Assembly: GCA_022385755.1 (NCBI GenBank)
Contig: MU278353.1
Coordinates: 420,777 to 484,776, forward strand
DNA length: 64,000 nt
From: Trametopsis cervina
Lineage: Eukaryota > Basidiomycota > Agaricomycetes > Polyporales > Irpicaceae
Direction of reading: 5' to 3'
Position 1 is the stretch's first letter. Each line of letters starts with the position of its first letter. The notes under the pieces were generated by a model that was not told where the DNA came from, made no database searches, and was given only the letters and a program-made list of their open reading frames with translations. The translations under genes were made by a program, and so were the position numbers. Shown piece by piece: positions 12,951 through 22,857 of the stretch.

Positions 12951-14090
12951 TGAGTTCAGCTGAGCTAGTAGAGCCAATAACGATCCTCCGTGGACCGTGT
13001 CAACTGCCTCCAGGGTCTGCTCCAGTCACCGACGCGGACGAAGAGGTCGGCATATCCTACGACTTTACTCGTGGATAAACTGTGATACGCTAGACTAGTA
13101 GGTCTTCCTACTGTACACTGCACTTGCTTCCAAGAGCACACACCAGAATGGCAACGAGTTCCGTGGGCTAGGCTATATCGACAATCATAAGGATGTCCTG
13201 ACTCTCGAGTTCGATGTTCCCTCGACGAAACAAAGCAAAGGGGCACAGAGGAGGTACAAGTCGCGTAAAGCTCAGACGGATGCGCAGGAGACGAGGGAGG
13301 TGCTACTCGCGCAGGACAAAACCGCACTGAGGAGTCGGAAAGGCGATACAGGGAGCGTGTTATGGAAGGCCAGGTCGGCAAATCTCTTTTTTTGCTGTTA
13401 GATGACTTACCTACGATCTGCGCTTTTCACAGTGCTGACTTTGCCCAGTACATTCTCAAGCAGTCGCCTAACTCTCCTTCGTTGCTATTGGATCGAACTA
13501 GATTGGCAGACGCACATATCCTCGAGCTAGGGTGAGCCTCTCGTTGTTCGATTGATAGCGTTTCCGACATTGATACAGCCTCTCATGCTAGGGCTGGTAC
13601 AGGTCTCCTTGCAATCATTTTGTCGGCTTTGGTGCGAGAGTATACAGCAACCGATATCGAGGACCTCGTGCCGCTCATCCTGAAGAACCTTGCTCTCAAC
13701 GGTGTGCTCTCCTCTAACAATAGCGTGAACGAAGCTCGTCCACGCAAGGTCAACGCTGAGCCGCTGGATTGGGTAGCTTTGAAAAATAGCTCTCCATCCC
13801 TCCGACATGCCTCGTTCTCTTACTCCGTGATCGACCTCCTGCTCGTGGTTGACTGCATATATCATCCTTCCCTATTACCTGCGCTCGTGGAGACTATAGA
13901 TTATCTAGCCACACCAGAACGGACAGCAGTACTCGTCTTGGTAGAACTCAGGCAGGAGGATGTAATCAGGGAGTTTCTAGAGCAGTGGCTGACTGTTGGA
14001 GGTGGCGCATGGGAAATCTGGCATGTAGAGGAGATTATGGCAGGCCCATACGCGATATGGGTAGGTTGGAAGAAAGCGATGAATCAATGA
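12951..14090 (+). CDS. Family-16 protein lysine methyltransferase, RKM5-like
   Basis: Seven-beta-strand SAM-dependent methyltransferase of the METTL21/family-16 group. Exons 12951-13045, 13102-13373, 13433-13531 and 13592-14090 read in frame. The N-terminal strand (ITILRGPCQLPP, VFLLYTALAS) is followed by LAQDKTALRSRKGDTGSVLW, the SAM-binding motif I LELGAGTGLLAII, an acidic post-I motif (YTATDIEDL) and a D-x-x-Y-like active-site segment VVDCIYHPSLLPALV. The GDTGSVLW segment and N-terminal layout resemble yeast Rkm5, which methylates a large-subunit ribosomal protein; I call it RKM5-like, and the substrate is an inference. The first intron uses a GTCGGC donor, supported because it restores EEVFLLY. 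Its stop is 67 bp from the RRP17 stop on the other strand. Confidence 0.8.
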
Positions 14091-14157
14091 TACTCAAACG
14101 AGAGAGACACCCATGAGATAGACATAGCGCAAGCAACAAGTAGACATTGAACGAGAC

Positions 14158-15042
14158 TCATCGTTTTCCCTTCCCCCTCCCACCTCCTCTTGTTGGCTTC
14201 CCACCTGCACGCTGCGCCTTCTCTGTCTTCCGCTTCAGCTGCTTCGACCTCTCCACTTTCCTTGCAGAGTTTGTTTGGTACTTCACCGGCTTCGTCTTTG
14301 CGACCGTCTTGGATTGGGTCTTTTTCACCTCCGGGGGCACATTTCTCGACGGTTTAGGAGGATGCAGAGATGTCGTCGCAGGCTCTTCATCGCCTATGAG
14401 AGGTCCGGGTTGTGAGGGGCCCCTGATTATTGTGTCGAGGTCAAAGTCCTCAACAACCGTCACTGTAGCCAGTTGTTCTTCGTCCTCGTATTCCTCTTCG
14501 TGTTCGGTCGCCTTCTCCTTGCCCTTTTCTGCAGAGCGCGACATACCATCCCATTCTGCATCTTCTTCGTCTACAGCGATCAAAGTCAGTTCGTATTGTC
14601 TGCTGAGAAAAGACTTGATAGTTTACCGCTTATCTCTGCACCGTATGCCTTCTCAACCTCCCGGCTATTTTTTATAGCTTGTTCCGCTAACATTTGTCTT
14701 TTCTGGGTAGTATAGAGAGCACCGATGAGTTGATAGGTAATTGTAGAAATGAGTTGATTCGTACCTCTCTGCGGTTTTCCAGCCTCTCCTGCTTCTCTCT
14801 CTCTATGGCCTTCGCCTTTTTCGCCTCCTTCTTTATTACATTCCTCTTGTGGAATCCAGTAAGGAAGTCCCTGCAAGACATAGACTTAATACAACGATAT
14901 GGTACACAGGTTCATTCAGTAAAACAGACCTTCGGGCAACTTCGTCAAATACAACTTCTTTGACCTGATCCTTCCGTGCACGTTTCTTCGCTGCGATGAT
15001 GTTGTGTGACTTGGTTAGAACTGATATGTTTGATTGTGCCAT
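14158..15042 (-). CDS. Ribosome biogenesis factor RRP17 (Nop25/NOP12 family)
   Basis: Nucleolar protein; yeast Rrp17 is a 5'-3' exonuclease-like factor for 60S pre-rRNA processing, and animal relatives are NOL12/Nop25. The N-terminus MAQSNISVLTKSHN leads into a basic segment and the family core FDEVARR, split by an intron from DFLTGFHKRN, then KKEAKKAKAIEREKQERLE, a long charged helix. Next come MLAEQAIKNSREVEKAYG and an acidic middle (EEEYEDEEQ). The end is a Lys/Arg/Gly-rich tail (GGKPTRGGGRGKGKR) suited to RNA binding and nucleolar targeting. At least three short introns. The start was placed at 15042, where the conserved N-terminal segment begins. Confidence 0.85.
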
Positions 15043-15402
15043 GGCGATGTGAGTGCCGAATTTCGGAGGTGTACACGACGGTGGCAAAATATTGCTGGGA
15101 ATGCAAGCTCTTGCTCAGGTCGATCGAGCCGGCGCTTATCTACGGCAAGTTCATGGCTAGTGATCTGAGATCTCACGGTACGATACTGCAACGAAACACT
15201 TGGTTCAGCAAACTTACGAGCAAGCAAACACCAAGGATCAATGTCTCCAAACCGACCCCAGACAAAAGAAACACGAGTAGTATTTATCACGTCGTGTCAC
15301 CGCATGAGAAAAGTCATAGGCTCTCTAGACTGGTGTATTACCGGTTGTGTTATGGCACAATAGGTCGAATCCGTAAGTCAAATGGACGACCTCACTGATT
15401 CA
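15043..15402. other. Intergenic between RRP17 start and hAT element
   Basis: About 360 bp upstream of RRP17, probably its promoter. A minus frame from 15290 to 15015 and a plus frame over the same bases have no family signal. Nothing else seen. Confidence 0.4.
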
Positions 15403-15410
15403 CTCTACAG
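15403..15410. repeat. Left target-site duplication of hAT element
   Basis: CTCTACAG, identical to 16032-16039 on the other side of the element. Confidence 0.85.
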
Positions 15411-15428
15411 TAGTGTTGCGTTGAAAAT
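15411..15428 (+). repeat. Left terminal inverted repeat
   Basis: TAGTGTTGCGTTGAAAAT, matching the reverse complement of 16014-16031 over all 18 bases. Confidence 0.9.
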
Positions 15429-15537
15429 TCCCGCCGAATGTAAGGTAAGTAATCAATTGTAGGGTATGAGATGTATGTAAATAAAGGGGGTAAGTTACAT
15501 TTCTTACCGGTGCCTACGGGCCGATTTTCCCGGTAAC

Positions 15538-15840
15538 TTACGGTAAGTAATGTAATTTACGGTAAGAAATGCCAGTAAGTAAATAATTACTATGCCCAGT
15601 TCGTGATCCGTCTGCGCTCACAATGCCCTCGCTGGTAACCTGTGTAGCAGGGAGTGGTTGGTCGACAGGGGTTCGTGCAGCCGGTCTGAAGTTCAACAGA
15701 GCAAAGACTCGACTCCGGCTTCGCTTCTTCAATACTTCAATGGTGAAGTCGGAGCTTCCATCAAACATGGGGGCAGATAGCTTGTGAATATCGCGTTCCA
15801 AATCACCCTCGCGGGTGCCCTCGTCTTCGGCATCATCACT
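15538..15840 (-). pseudogene. Degenerate coding remnant inside the hAT element
   Basis: On the minus strand an open frame runs from about 15840 to 15538 (segments FDSDDAEDEGTREGDLERD and TIEVLKKRSRSRVFALLNF). Upstream it is cut by an in-frame TAG at about 15849, beyond which the same frame continues as ARRRRVPLYVPEVA. It may be a remnant of a transposase or of a captured host gene; I do not recognise the family. Confidence 0.4.
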
Positions 15841-16013
15841 ATCAAACTATGCAACCTCGGGCACATACAGCGGCACCCGCCGCCGCCGTGCGCACCCCAT
15901 AGCACGACGCCCCTTTATTTACATTACTTACATCGCCATTTCCAGGCCTAGGGTAAGTAATGTAACTTACCATGTAAGTAATCAATTATTTACTTACGGT
16001 AAGTTACATAGTT

Positions 16014-16031
16014 ATTTTCAACGCAACACTA
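16014..16031 (-). repeat. Right terminal inverted repeat
   Basis: Reverse complement of the left repeat; pairing stops at the 19th base. Confidence 0.9.
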
Positions 16032-16039
16032 CTCTACAG
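16032..16039. repeat. Right target-site duplication of hAT element
   Basis: CTCTACAG, identical to 15403-15410. Confidence 0.85.
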
Positions 16040-17015
16040 TACGAACGCAATCAGAGGTCTGGCAGATGTACACGTGTAATTGTGATCTATGACAATCTCC
16101 GTTCAGTGACGACCGAATCATACGCCAGCAGTGGAATGACAGCGCCAGGCGCGATGCTGACCTCCATGATAAATGTAGCAGAGTAGCGACTGGTAGCGAG
16201 TAGTCGGCCTCGGACGGCTCGAGACTCACCTGGACATAGCCATAATACAAATGCAGCAGAGCGACGGAAAACTCATGATGACGACCGCTATCGAGGTTGA
16301 GTTTCAACTGGGCGGTCATTAGCTGCTTTCGATAAATGGGGTTGTTACGATGGAGCTGCGGAATTTGGAGAGGAATTTACAGGAAAGTGACGGCCCCAAC
16401 TAAACGATCATTGTCCTCGCAGACGGAGGGCGGCGAGGTAGCGCAGGTGCGCGTGAACGGCGGGGACGACCGCATCGTGCGCCCAGTGCCGGTCTGTTAG
16501 GCTCTCGACAACACTCCAGACAGCATCGAGACTGGTTGCGACTGTTCGCAGGAGGGCTGTAACAGCTCGTAACAGCTTATGAGCGGGAGATACAGAGAGC
16601 GATGCACCATTGATGCAGCAGTGATTGTTTCCACGCAGGTTGTGGTCAAGCCGCGCGTGGTGCCGGTTGCATTGTGGCACAAGCCGAGTAAGAACCATTT
16701 GTTACTGCATTACAAACATGTGTTATCTCTAATGTTGAAGTATGAGCGGGTAACAAGGTGTGGTTACCTCGCATTTGATGGGTTCTGTGATGCTTCTCAT
16801 ATGGTAGGCGCGCGCGTGTCCGGTGGTCCCTCGGCCAAAGGTGGCCCTCTCTTCCAGACGACCATTGTCTCTTGGTTTCTCTACTGTCTCTCTCTTCAGC
16901 CCTGGGGGCGATTCCATTCTTTACTTTCGTCGTCGTTTTTACCTCGCCGACTACCCAGGAGCAGGACCTCCATCCGTCTCATCGTCTCGATTTCTGTGAA
17001 ATTGCGGAAACCCCC
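16040..17015. other. Intergenic, promoter of surface-protein gene
   Basis: About 975 bp without a supported gene. The last 160 bp are pyrimidine-rich on the plus strand, as is common in fungal promoters and 5' leaders. The open frames here (16408-16698 minus, 16579-17019 plus) show no family signal. Confidence 0.45.
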
Positions 17016-18141
17016 ATGATGCTAGGCTCATCACACGCAGTGCTTCTCTTTCTATCTGCTTTCTACTTTGGTTTTGGACTCGCTTTTCCAACGCCTCTAG
17101 TACGCCAGGAGACATCGCTGGTAGCTCGTCAGGATGCGACCCAACAAGTGATAACGATGCAGACGCAGGATACGGTGCAGACGTGCGTAGTCCAATCATA
17201 ACCATGGCCCTGATCTCCATTGAACGACCTCCATCCCATAGTGCACAAGGCCCTATGATGGAGACATGTACTATTACATTGGCCCCAGTGACAGGACCGA
17301 ACGGAGAACCCCTGTTTCAAGAGACGAAGACATGTACACTCGCTGCTCTTCCTGCGTCTGTCGCTTCATCCGCGGCTGCGAGCAGTCCTGCAAGCTCCGC
17401 ACCACCAGAAACAAGTTCTGCACCAACCGCAACAAGTTCTGCGTCTCCGTCTAGCGTGCGTGTGATCATAATGTAAAAAATGTGCTCGACTTATCTGCGA
17501 TTTTTTGTAGGCCGCCGATCGCAGCGCTGCAACTACCACATCCTCTGCCACAACCTCCCCTGCTGCTGCAAGCAGTAGTTCACCTGCGGTATCCGCTATC
17601 GTACGTTTGCATGCTGGTGTATTCTCTTTGTCTGCTTAGCCCCAGCCATAGGGTCTTTCGTCTATCCCGCTTTCGGCCGTTTCGACGGTATCCGTACCAG
17701 CAAGTTCTGCCGCCTCCCCTACAACAAGCTCATCAGCAGCTAGTTCAGCCGCATCGAGCTCTGCCAGTTCGTCCAGTGCAGGTACTACACCCACTGCAGG
17801 TGCCAATGCTGCTGGCGCTCCGGACCAGGGGACGCCAACGGCAAGCACTTCTAACGCTCCTTCCGGCACGTCTCAAGCGGATGCTGCATCGACAACTCCT
17901 GCGTTCCAAATTCCTGGCAAGCAACTGTCAGTTCTACCGATTGGTCTTGCAGTGTTTGCAGGTATCTCCGTTATCGCACTTATTGTCGTTGGTTTGGTTA
18001 CCTACGAACGAACAAAGTACCGACGGGTATGCACTTCTTGCCGCTTGCTTGCCTTTGCAGTGCTGACATGATTTCTAGGCATTCCGCCAGCGCAAGCTTG
18101 CCGAGTCCGGGGCACAGATGGGTTACGGTGGCATGGCGTGA
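17016..18141 (+). CDS. Ser/Ala-rich single-pass membrane protein (Mid2/Wsc-like layout)
   Basis: Exons join to a protein with an N-terminal signal peptide (MMLGSSHAVLLFLSAFYFGF, cut after a small-residue site), a short region with two Cys-x-x-TL motifs (ETCTITLAPVTG and KTCTLAALP), and a long Ser/Ala/Thr-rich stretch expected to be O-mannosylated. One transmembrane helix follows (LPIGLAVFAGISVIALIVVG), then a short basic cytoplasmic tail (YERTKYRRAFRQRKLAESG). This is the layout of yeast cell-wall stress sensors Mid2 and Wsc, but I see no WSC domain, so function is inferred from layout only. The stop at 18139-18141 overlaps a possible GTGAGT splice donor, so the tail could be longer. The exon ending before 17617 is the least certain. 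Confidence 0.7.
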
Positions 18142-18528
18142 GTCGAACCTATGTTACAAACACAGGTTTCGTTGCTGAAACGTCTTGATGTTCAGACCGG
18201 CTGCCTCTGTTTAGGTGTACTTATTTATCAGGCTTTTCGTTTCACTTCGCAGACTGTAGAAGATCACAGACCCCATTCGCTGTGCTACCATTGGTGTATA
18301 ATACGTGCGAGTGCAGTAATTCCATTTGCCTCACGAGTATTTGTACCCTCAGTCCAATAATGTGGGATTACGTCTGTGCGTGCTGGCTTTACTTGTACTG
18401 CCTTTTTGCTGCGGAAGATGCGACGTGACGGGACTGTTTCATCCCAACCTGACCATCAGCACAGATCAGAGCTTTTCATAGCCTCAATGCCAGTAACGCC
18501 CAGCGTAGATAATCACACTCGCTAAATC
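18142..18528. other. Intergenic between plus-strand genes
   Basis: About 390 bp: 3' end of the surface-protein gene and promoter of the metallo-beta-lactamase gene. No gene seen, unless the GTGAGT at 18138 starts an intron leading to one more small exon. Confidence 0.4.
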
Positions 18529-20039
18529 ATGATGACGATGCCCACTTCGGATTCATCGAGCACAGTCGACATCATGCCTAGTTTGAAACAGGTTACTCAA
18601 GCCAGTATACACTTTCTTGTGGATAACAGCACAGAATGGTAAGTGTGTTGCTATCGTTCTCTCTAGCATAGATAACGTGCCAATGGCTATCAGTCAATTG
18701 ACCATATTTCCACTACTGCAGGTTTCTGAAGATGCCCCAGCCCGGCTTCAAGCATGAGATGAAATATCATCTCACTGACTTGGAGCCCCCCATAGATCCT
18801 CTGACCGGTGCACCTCTGCTCGATGCTGAGAACTATTGCTGCGGTACGCTAGCTGATAAGCTGGTTGGCAAGCATAACGCTGAGTACGCCCCGTGAAATC
18901 GACGCATACAGCGGCCCATGGCTTTTCGGCTTTGATCGTGAGCCTCCATCATAACTATCTGTGCTTCTCTCAATGACGATACGATAATAGCGAACTCAGA
19001 TTGACGAGGATACACCGTCTCATCTAACGCTGTTCGACGCGGGCCCAGATTCGCGCACCATCACACGCAACCTCGCCGCCCTCGAGATCCCAACGGAGAA
19101 GATTGAGCGGATGGTGCTCTCGCACTGGCACGCAGACCACAGTGGCGGGGTCTTAGCCTTTCTGCGCACGCGGAACGCAGTCGTCACCGCCAACAAGGAA
19201 GGCTCAGTTGCGGCGTGCGTCTTTGACCTGCACCCCGACAGACCAATCGCGCGGGCCATTGCGCCAGGAGGGAAGGTCGTCGCGCGGCTTCCTCCTGATC
19301 CGACTTTCGAACAGATTAAGGAGCTCGGCGGGGTCGTGGAAAAGCACAGTGAAGGCCATGTTGTGGCGGATGGGACTATCTATGTGAGCGGTGAGATTCC
19401 CCGCGTCACTGAGTTTGAGCAGGGCTTGCCTGGGGCTGTACGCTGGAGGACTGAATCTGACGAGGCTCAAGGAGAATGGGTGGCCGAGGAGGCAGGTCAT
19501 TTATTTCCCCAGGCGGTATATTGATCTCTGAACGTTCTAATTTTTAGGATATCATGGATGAACGATATGCGGCCATTGATGTCGTAGGCAAAGGCCTTGT
19601 GATATTGTCGGCGTAAGTCCCACATTCTACCTGTTATTACTTGATGCACGGCTGAGTGTATCATAGTTGCTCGCACGCTGGGATTGTGAACGTCGTTAGA
19701 GATGCGGTTCAGACGCTGCAACGGCCCGTCCACATGGTAATAGCGTGCTAGCTCGAACAGGGTCTTCATGCTAATATCTATATCCAGATCATAGGCGGCC
19801 TTCATCTCTGCACGGCTGACTTGCTGGAACGTATTCCCCCCACCGTCGATTTTCTGGCCAACAGGCTGCGGCCCGCACCAGCGTATATTTTGCCCATGCA
19901 TTGTAGTGGGTTCGATGCGAAGGTTGCCCTAGAGAAAGAGTTTGGCGAGGGCTGTGTACCTGCTGGTACGGGGGTTCGTGTGGACCTCACCGGTGACCGC
20001 GATGCAGAGAGGCGTATGTTTGCGCCACTCATAGCATGA
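18529..20039 (+). CDS. Metallo-beta-lactamase-fold hydrolase
   Basis: MBL-fold protein of the DHPS-like type (resembling archaeal ribofuranosylaminobenzene phosphate synthase), common and uncharacterised in fungi. The metal-binding motif is SHWHADHSGG near 19120, a canonical HxHxDH. The later ligands are probably the His in SACSHAG (near 19675) and in LPMHCSG (near 19893); GGLHLC follows the last intron. The N-terminus covers FLVDNSTEW and PENYCC-type segments, reading AENYCCAAHGFSALI after splicing, then TPSHLTLFDAGPDS. No signal peptide or membrane helix is visible. About seven exons; one intron (19492-19547) seems to use a GC-AG donor, because the nearest GT would leave only 32 nt. The start is the first ATG of an ATGATG pair. 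Confidence 0.82.
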
Positions 20040-20360
20040 TATGTGGCGTCGGGCAAATGCTGGGGCCAAACCTGCAACAGGCCGGAATGAGTGACCTCAT
20101 TTCATTAACGCGGCCAAAGCATGATGATTTAGAACAGAGCTCTTACCACGCCCTCTACTCTTGAATACCGAAATAAGGACTACGTAGTTACTGCGTGGCC
20201 GTATAATTAAAGGACATGGCCCCTTACCTTGCTATGTATATTTGCGATTGATGTCGGCCCCGCTAAGGAGTGCTAACTACGAGCGGTAGGTGTGTCCGCC
20301 CACAAAAAGGGTGAAACCTCCGTATATCCGTCTTATGGAAACATACAGTGGCCACTATAA
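20040..20360. other. Intergenic upstream of F-box gene
   Basis: About 320 bp. Likely the promoter of the F-box gene; no gene or repeat seen. Confidence 0.4.
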
Positions 20361-21746
20361 ATGACTGACTTCCGCCAGCCTGAGAAACACAAACGGTCCA
20401 CATCCACAATCACCTACGCTGACATGAAACTCGCAAAGCTCACCCACGTTCAGCCTCCGCAATCCGTTGAAGCGACCTGGAACCTGGCTCTTCACATGCC
20501 TCTCAACCTTCCAAACGAAATGGTCGATATGATCACGGACCACCTATGGGATGACAAGCTATCTCTGCGGGCGTGCACCTTGGTCTGCAAGCAATGGCTG
20601 TTTTCTGCGACATCCAACCTTTTTCGAGATATCACGGCGACTGATGACGGTTCTTGCCACAAGTTCATGGACCTGGGGGCGTTCCTGTCCTCCAGTAGTA
20701 TCAGGTCTTCTATCGTTCGCCGAAGTGTACGCTACTTGCACCTTGCGAACGCGGAGGGAGTAGAGACGCCGAAACCGATAACCATACCACTGAACCTCCT
20801 GGCCGATATCATGCGAAGGTGCCCCCGTGTGCGACATGTGTGTCTCACGGGGGTTCGTTGGCAAAGAAATCCCAAGCAACCTATCCCCGCTGTTCTCTGC
20901 CCGGCTGTCACCACGCTTTCGCTTTTCTACGGCGCAGACCACCTCATTCCTGATGTGACGGGAATTTTCACCTGGTTCCCAAGCGTCCACCGGTATGATC
21001 TGCAGGGAGGTTATATGCCGATGCTGCAGTCATATGATCAGCCTACTAGCGAGGACGCATATCCTGCGCCTTTCCCACCTCTGATGAGCCTGAGTTCCCT
21101 TTCTATGACCTCGGATGAAATCCCTGCCTGGGCTCTCGATTCTATAGCTGATACAGCCACGGTCAAGACATTAAACTCACTCAGTATAGTCTTGGGCAAC
21201 ATGGACCAGGTGGAGGCGGTGGGTCGATTGTTAGAGAGCGCGAGGCATTCTCTGGTCCATCTCCATCTGGATTTAACATCTCCGCACTTCACTGAGTCCT
21301 TCTTGTCGCGTATGTGCATCCCTATGTCTTACTCTGCTCGGAAAGGCTCATATGCTTTTACAGACTGCCCGCACCGCATTGCGCAATCCCTACAGGGTTT
21401 GAGCAGATGCCGCGCTATTGAACGTCTTCAGCTCACGTCGCGTGTGTGTTGGGACATACCTCCCGTGACGACGACACCAGCTTGCATCGAACGAATCATC
21501 TCTATCGTAGAGGCGCAGAACGTCAAGCACCTCATATTGGAGTTCACAGGCAACCTGGAGCATCTTCCATATCAGCTCACGGTTCCTGAGTGGAGGGTCG
21601 TCGATTACGCTCTGGCGCAACATCCGATAATTCAAGCCGTGGAGATCTCTTGGGACGAGGAGTGGAACGCACAGGGCACACAAGCAATGATGTGTGGTTT
21701 CTTCCCGTGTGTGTATAACTCCGGGAAACTGTTGTGCGTTGACTGA
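20361..21746 (+). CDS. F-box protein, agaricomycete type
   Basis: Single-exon 461-aa protein. Residues about 47-90 form an F-box-like motif: MPLNLPNEMVDMITDHLWDD, then LRACTLVCKQWLFSATSNLF. F-box proteins bind Skp1 in SCF ubiquitin ligases and choose substrates with the rest of the chain. The remainder has leucine-rich, LRR-like spacing (VRHVCLTGVRW, VTTLSLFYG, LVHLHLDL, IERLQLTSRV, VKHLILEF), consistent with a loose repeat domain. Mushroom-forming fungi carry hundreds of such genes, many lineage-specific, so the target cannot be predicted. Lack of introns is unusual beside its neighbours but common in this family. Confidence 0.85.
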   Translation: MTDFRQPEKHKRSTSTITYADMKLAKLTHVQPPQSVEATWNLALHMPLNLPNEMVDMITDHLWDDKLSLRACTLVCKQWLFSATSNLFRDITATDDGSCHKFMDLGAFLSSSSIRSSIVRRSVRYLHLANAEGVETPKPITIPLNLLADIMRRCPRVRHVCLTGVRWQRNPKQPIPAVLCPAVTTLSLFYGADHLIPDVTGIFTWFPSVHRYDLQGGYMPMLQSYDQPTSEDAYPAPFPPLMSLSSLSMTSDEIPAWALDSIADTATVKTLNSLSIVLGNMDQVEAVGRLLESARHSLVHLHLDLTSPHFTESFLSRMCIPMSYSARKGSYAFTDCPHRIAQSLQGLSRCRAIERLQLTSRVCWDIPPVTTTPACIERIISIVEAQNVKHLILEFTGNLEHLPYQLTVPEWRVVDYALAQHPIIQAVEISWDEEWNAQGTQAMMCGFFPCVYNSGKLLCVD

Positions 21747-22064
21747 TGGACCGTATTGAAAACCTGTATGTGAATTCGTTGCGACTCAGAGTAGTGGTAG
21801 TTATGCACCGCACAGCCCTGCGCCACCTGTCGAGCAGATATGGTTTGTTGTGTTAAATAAATGTAGACGTACCAAAGGTGTCAGTTGTAGATCAAACGGA
21901 CTTGTCAGCACGGCCTACAAGCTCTAAAATGCTGATGAATAAGCTGACAAAACATGTGTCAGCAATCCTACATTACGACGACCTCTACGAGTGGGGATGA
22001 TAGCGACAAACTGCTCTAGTATAGTGATGAGCGGTGTGGTAGATTATACTTTTGCGCGTGAGGG
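21747..22064. other. 3' intergenic between convergent genes
   Basis: About 320 bp between the stops of the F-box gene (+) and MIA40 (-). Presumably two 3' UTRs; nothing else seen. Confidence 0.4.
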
Positions 22065-22857
22065 TTATAGAGCTGCTGATTTGGAATCGTCCGTATGCGA
22101 AGACAAAGATGCCGACTGCGATGCGTCATCGACTGGCAACGGATCCAGGGAACCGGCGTGACCGCCTTCTGGTAAGGGAAGTTCGACGTCGTCGTCGTCA
22201 TCCATTATTTCTGTTGAACTAGCCTTAGCACAGTGAGAGATTACGGAACCAGATATCGCATACCGTCTGCATAGACCTCTGGATGTTCACGGAAGCAGTC
22301 TTGCATAGCCTTGAACTTTTCTACGCAGTCTATGCCTTTGGGCTCCTGTTCCGAGTAGACGAAGCACGAGAAGGCTTCACGGAATTGCATACCGCAAGGA
22401 CCATATGCCATTCCACCCAGACAGGAGCAATCCCAGTTAATTTCTCCCGTGACAGGATTGAACGCTCCTCCACCGTGTTCATCTGACTCGCTGTCGTCTT
22501 GAGGACTCTCAGTAGACTCAGCCGCTTGTTCAACCTTCTCGACTACTTCAGGGGGCGCAGCATGACTCTGGTCCGTGCTTAACGAGTCCCGCGGACCAGT
22601 AATCTTACTCCCGGGTTTAGATAGAGCAGGCGAAGCTAAATAACAAAAGTTTAGCCGATGTCACGACATACTTCAGGGAACCTACAAGGTGCAACTGAGT
22701 CGAGGGCAATAGTGGGCTGCGAGAAAGTTCGCCAAGTGACATACGTGGTGACCGCGGCAGCTCCGAGAACTAATCCTGCGCGACTGCGTGCCATAGGACG
22801 TGTCGCCGAAGTATGGAGAGCTCGCCTCGTAGGCATCCGAGCGAGAAGACGAAGCAT
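22065..22857 (-). CDS. Mitochondrial import oxidoreductase MIA40
   Basis: Exons 22686-22857, 22264-22635 and 22065-22210 give 229 aa. Mia40 oxidises small cysteine proteins arriving in the intermembrane space and is recycled by Erv1. The chain starts with a basic presequence ([19 protein letters not shown]) and one helix ([15 protein letters not shown]), as in fungal Mia40, which is anchored in the inner membrane. An acidic linker follows, then the core: [39 protein letters not shown] and [20 protein letters not shown], giving the two CX9C pairs. The redox motif reads CSC (22421-22429) instead of the canonical CPC. The C-terminal tail is acidic and Ser-rich. Identity is secure; the motif change is discussed as a finding. 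Confidence 0.93.

Larger units (their letters stand above)
15411..16031. mobile_element. Non-autonomous hAT-type DNA transposon (MITE-like)
   Basis: A 621-bp element bounded by perfect 18-bp terminal inverted repeats (TAGTGTTGCGTTGAAAAT at 15411-15428 and its reverse complement at 16014-16031). It is flanked by an identical 8-bp direct repeat, CTCTACAG, at 15403-15410 and 16032-16039. Eight-base target duplications and TAGTG/CAGTG-type termini are characteristic of the hAT superfamily. Both ends are packed with copies of GTAAGTAA/TTACTTAC, as expected for subterminal transposase-binding repeats. The interior (about 15590-15900) is GC-richer and carries only a broken open frame, so the copy cannot encode a transposase and would depend on one supplied elsewhere. 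It sits between RRP17 and the surface-protein gene. Identical TSDs suggest a fairly recent insertion. Confidence 0.88.

Noticed and set aside
15015..15290. Minus-strand ORF upstream of RRP17
   Set aside because: No family signal, overlaps the RRP17 promoter and first codons' surroundings, no splice partner.
19516..19547. A 32-nt GT-AG intron in the metallo-beta-lactamase gene
   Set aside because: Shorter than any other intron here; the GC-AG alternative of 56 nt keeps frame and normal length.
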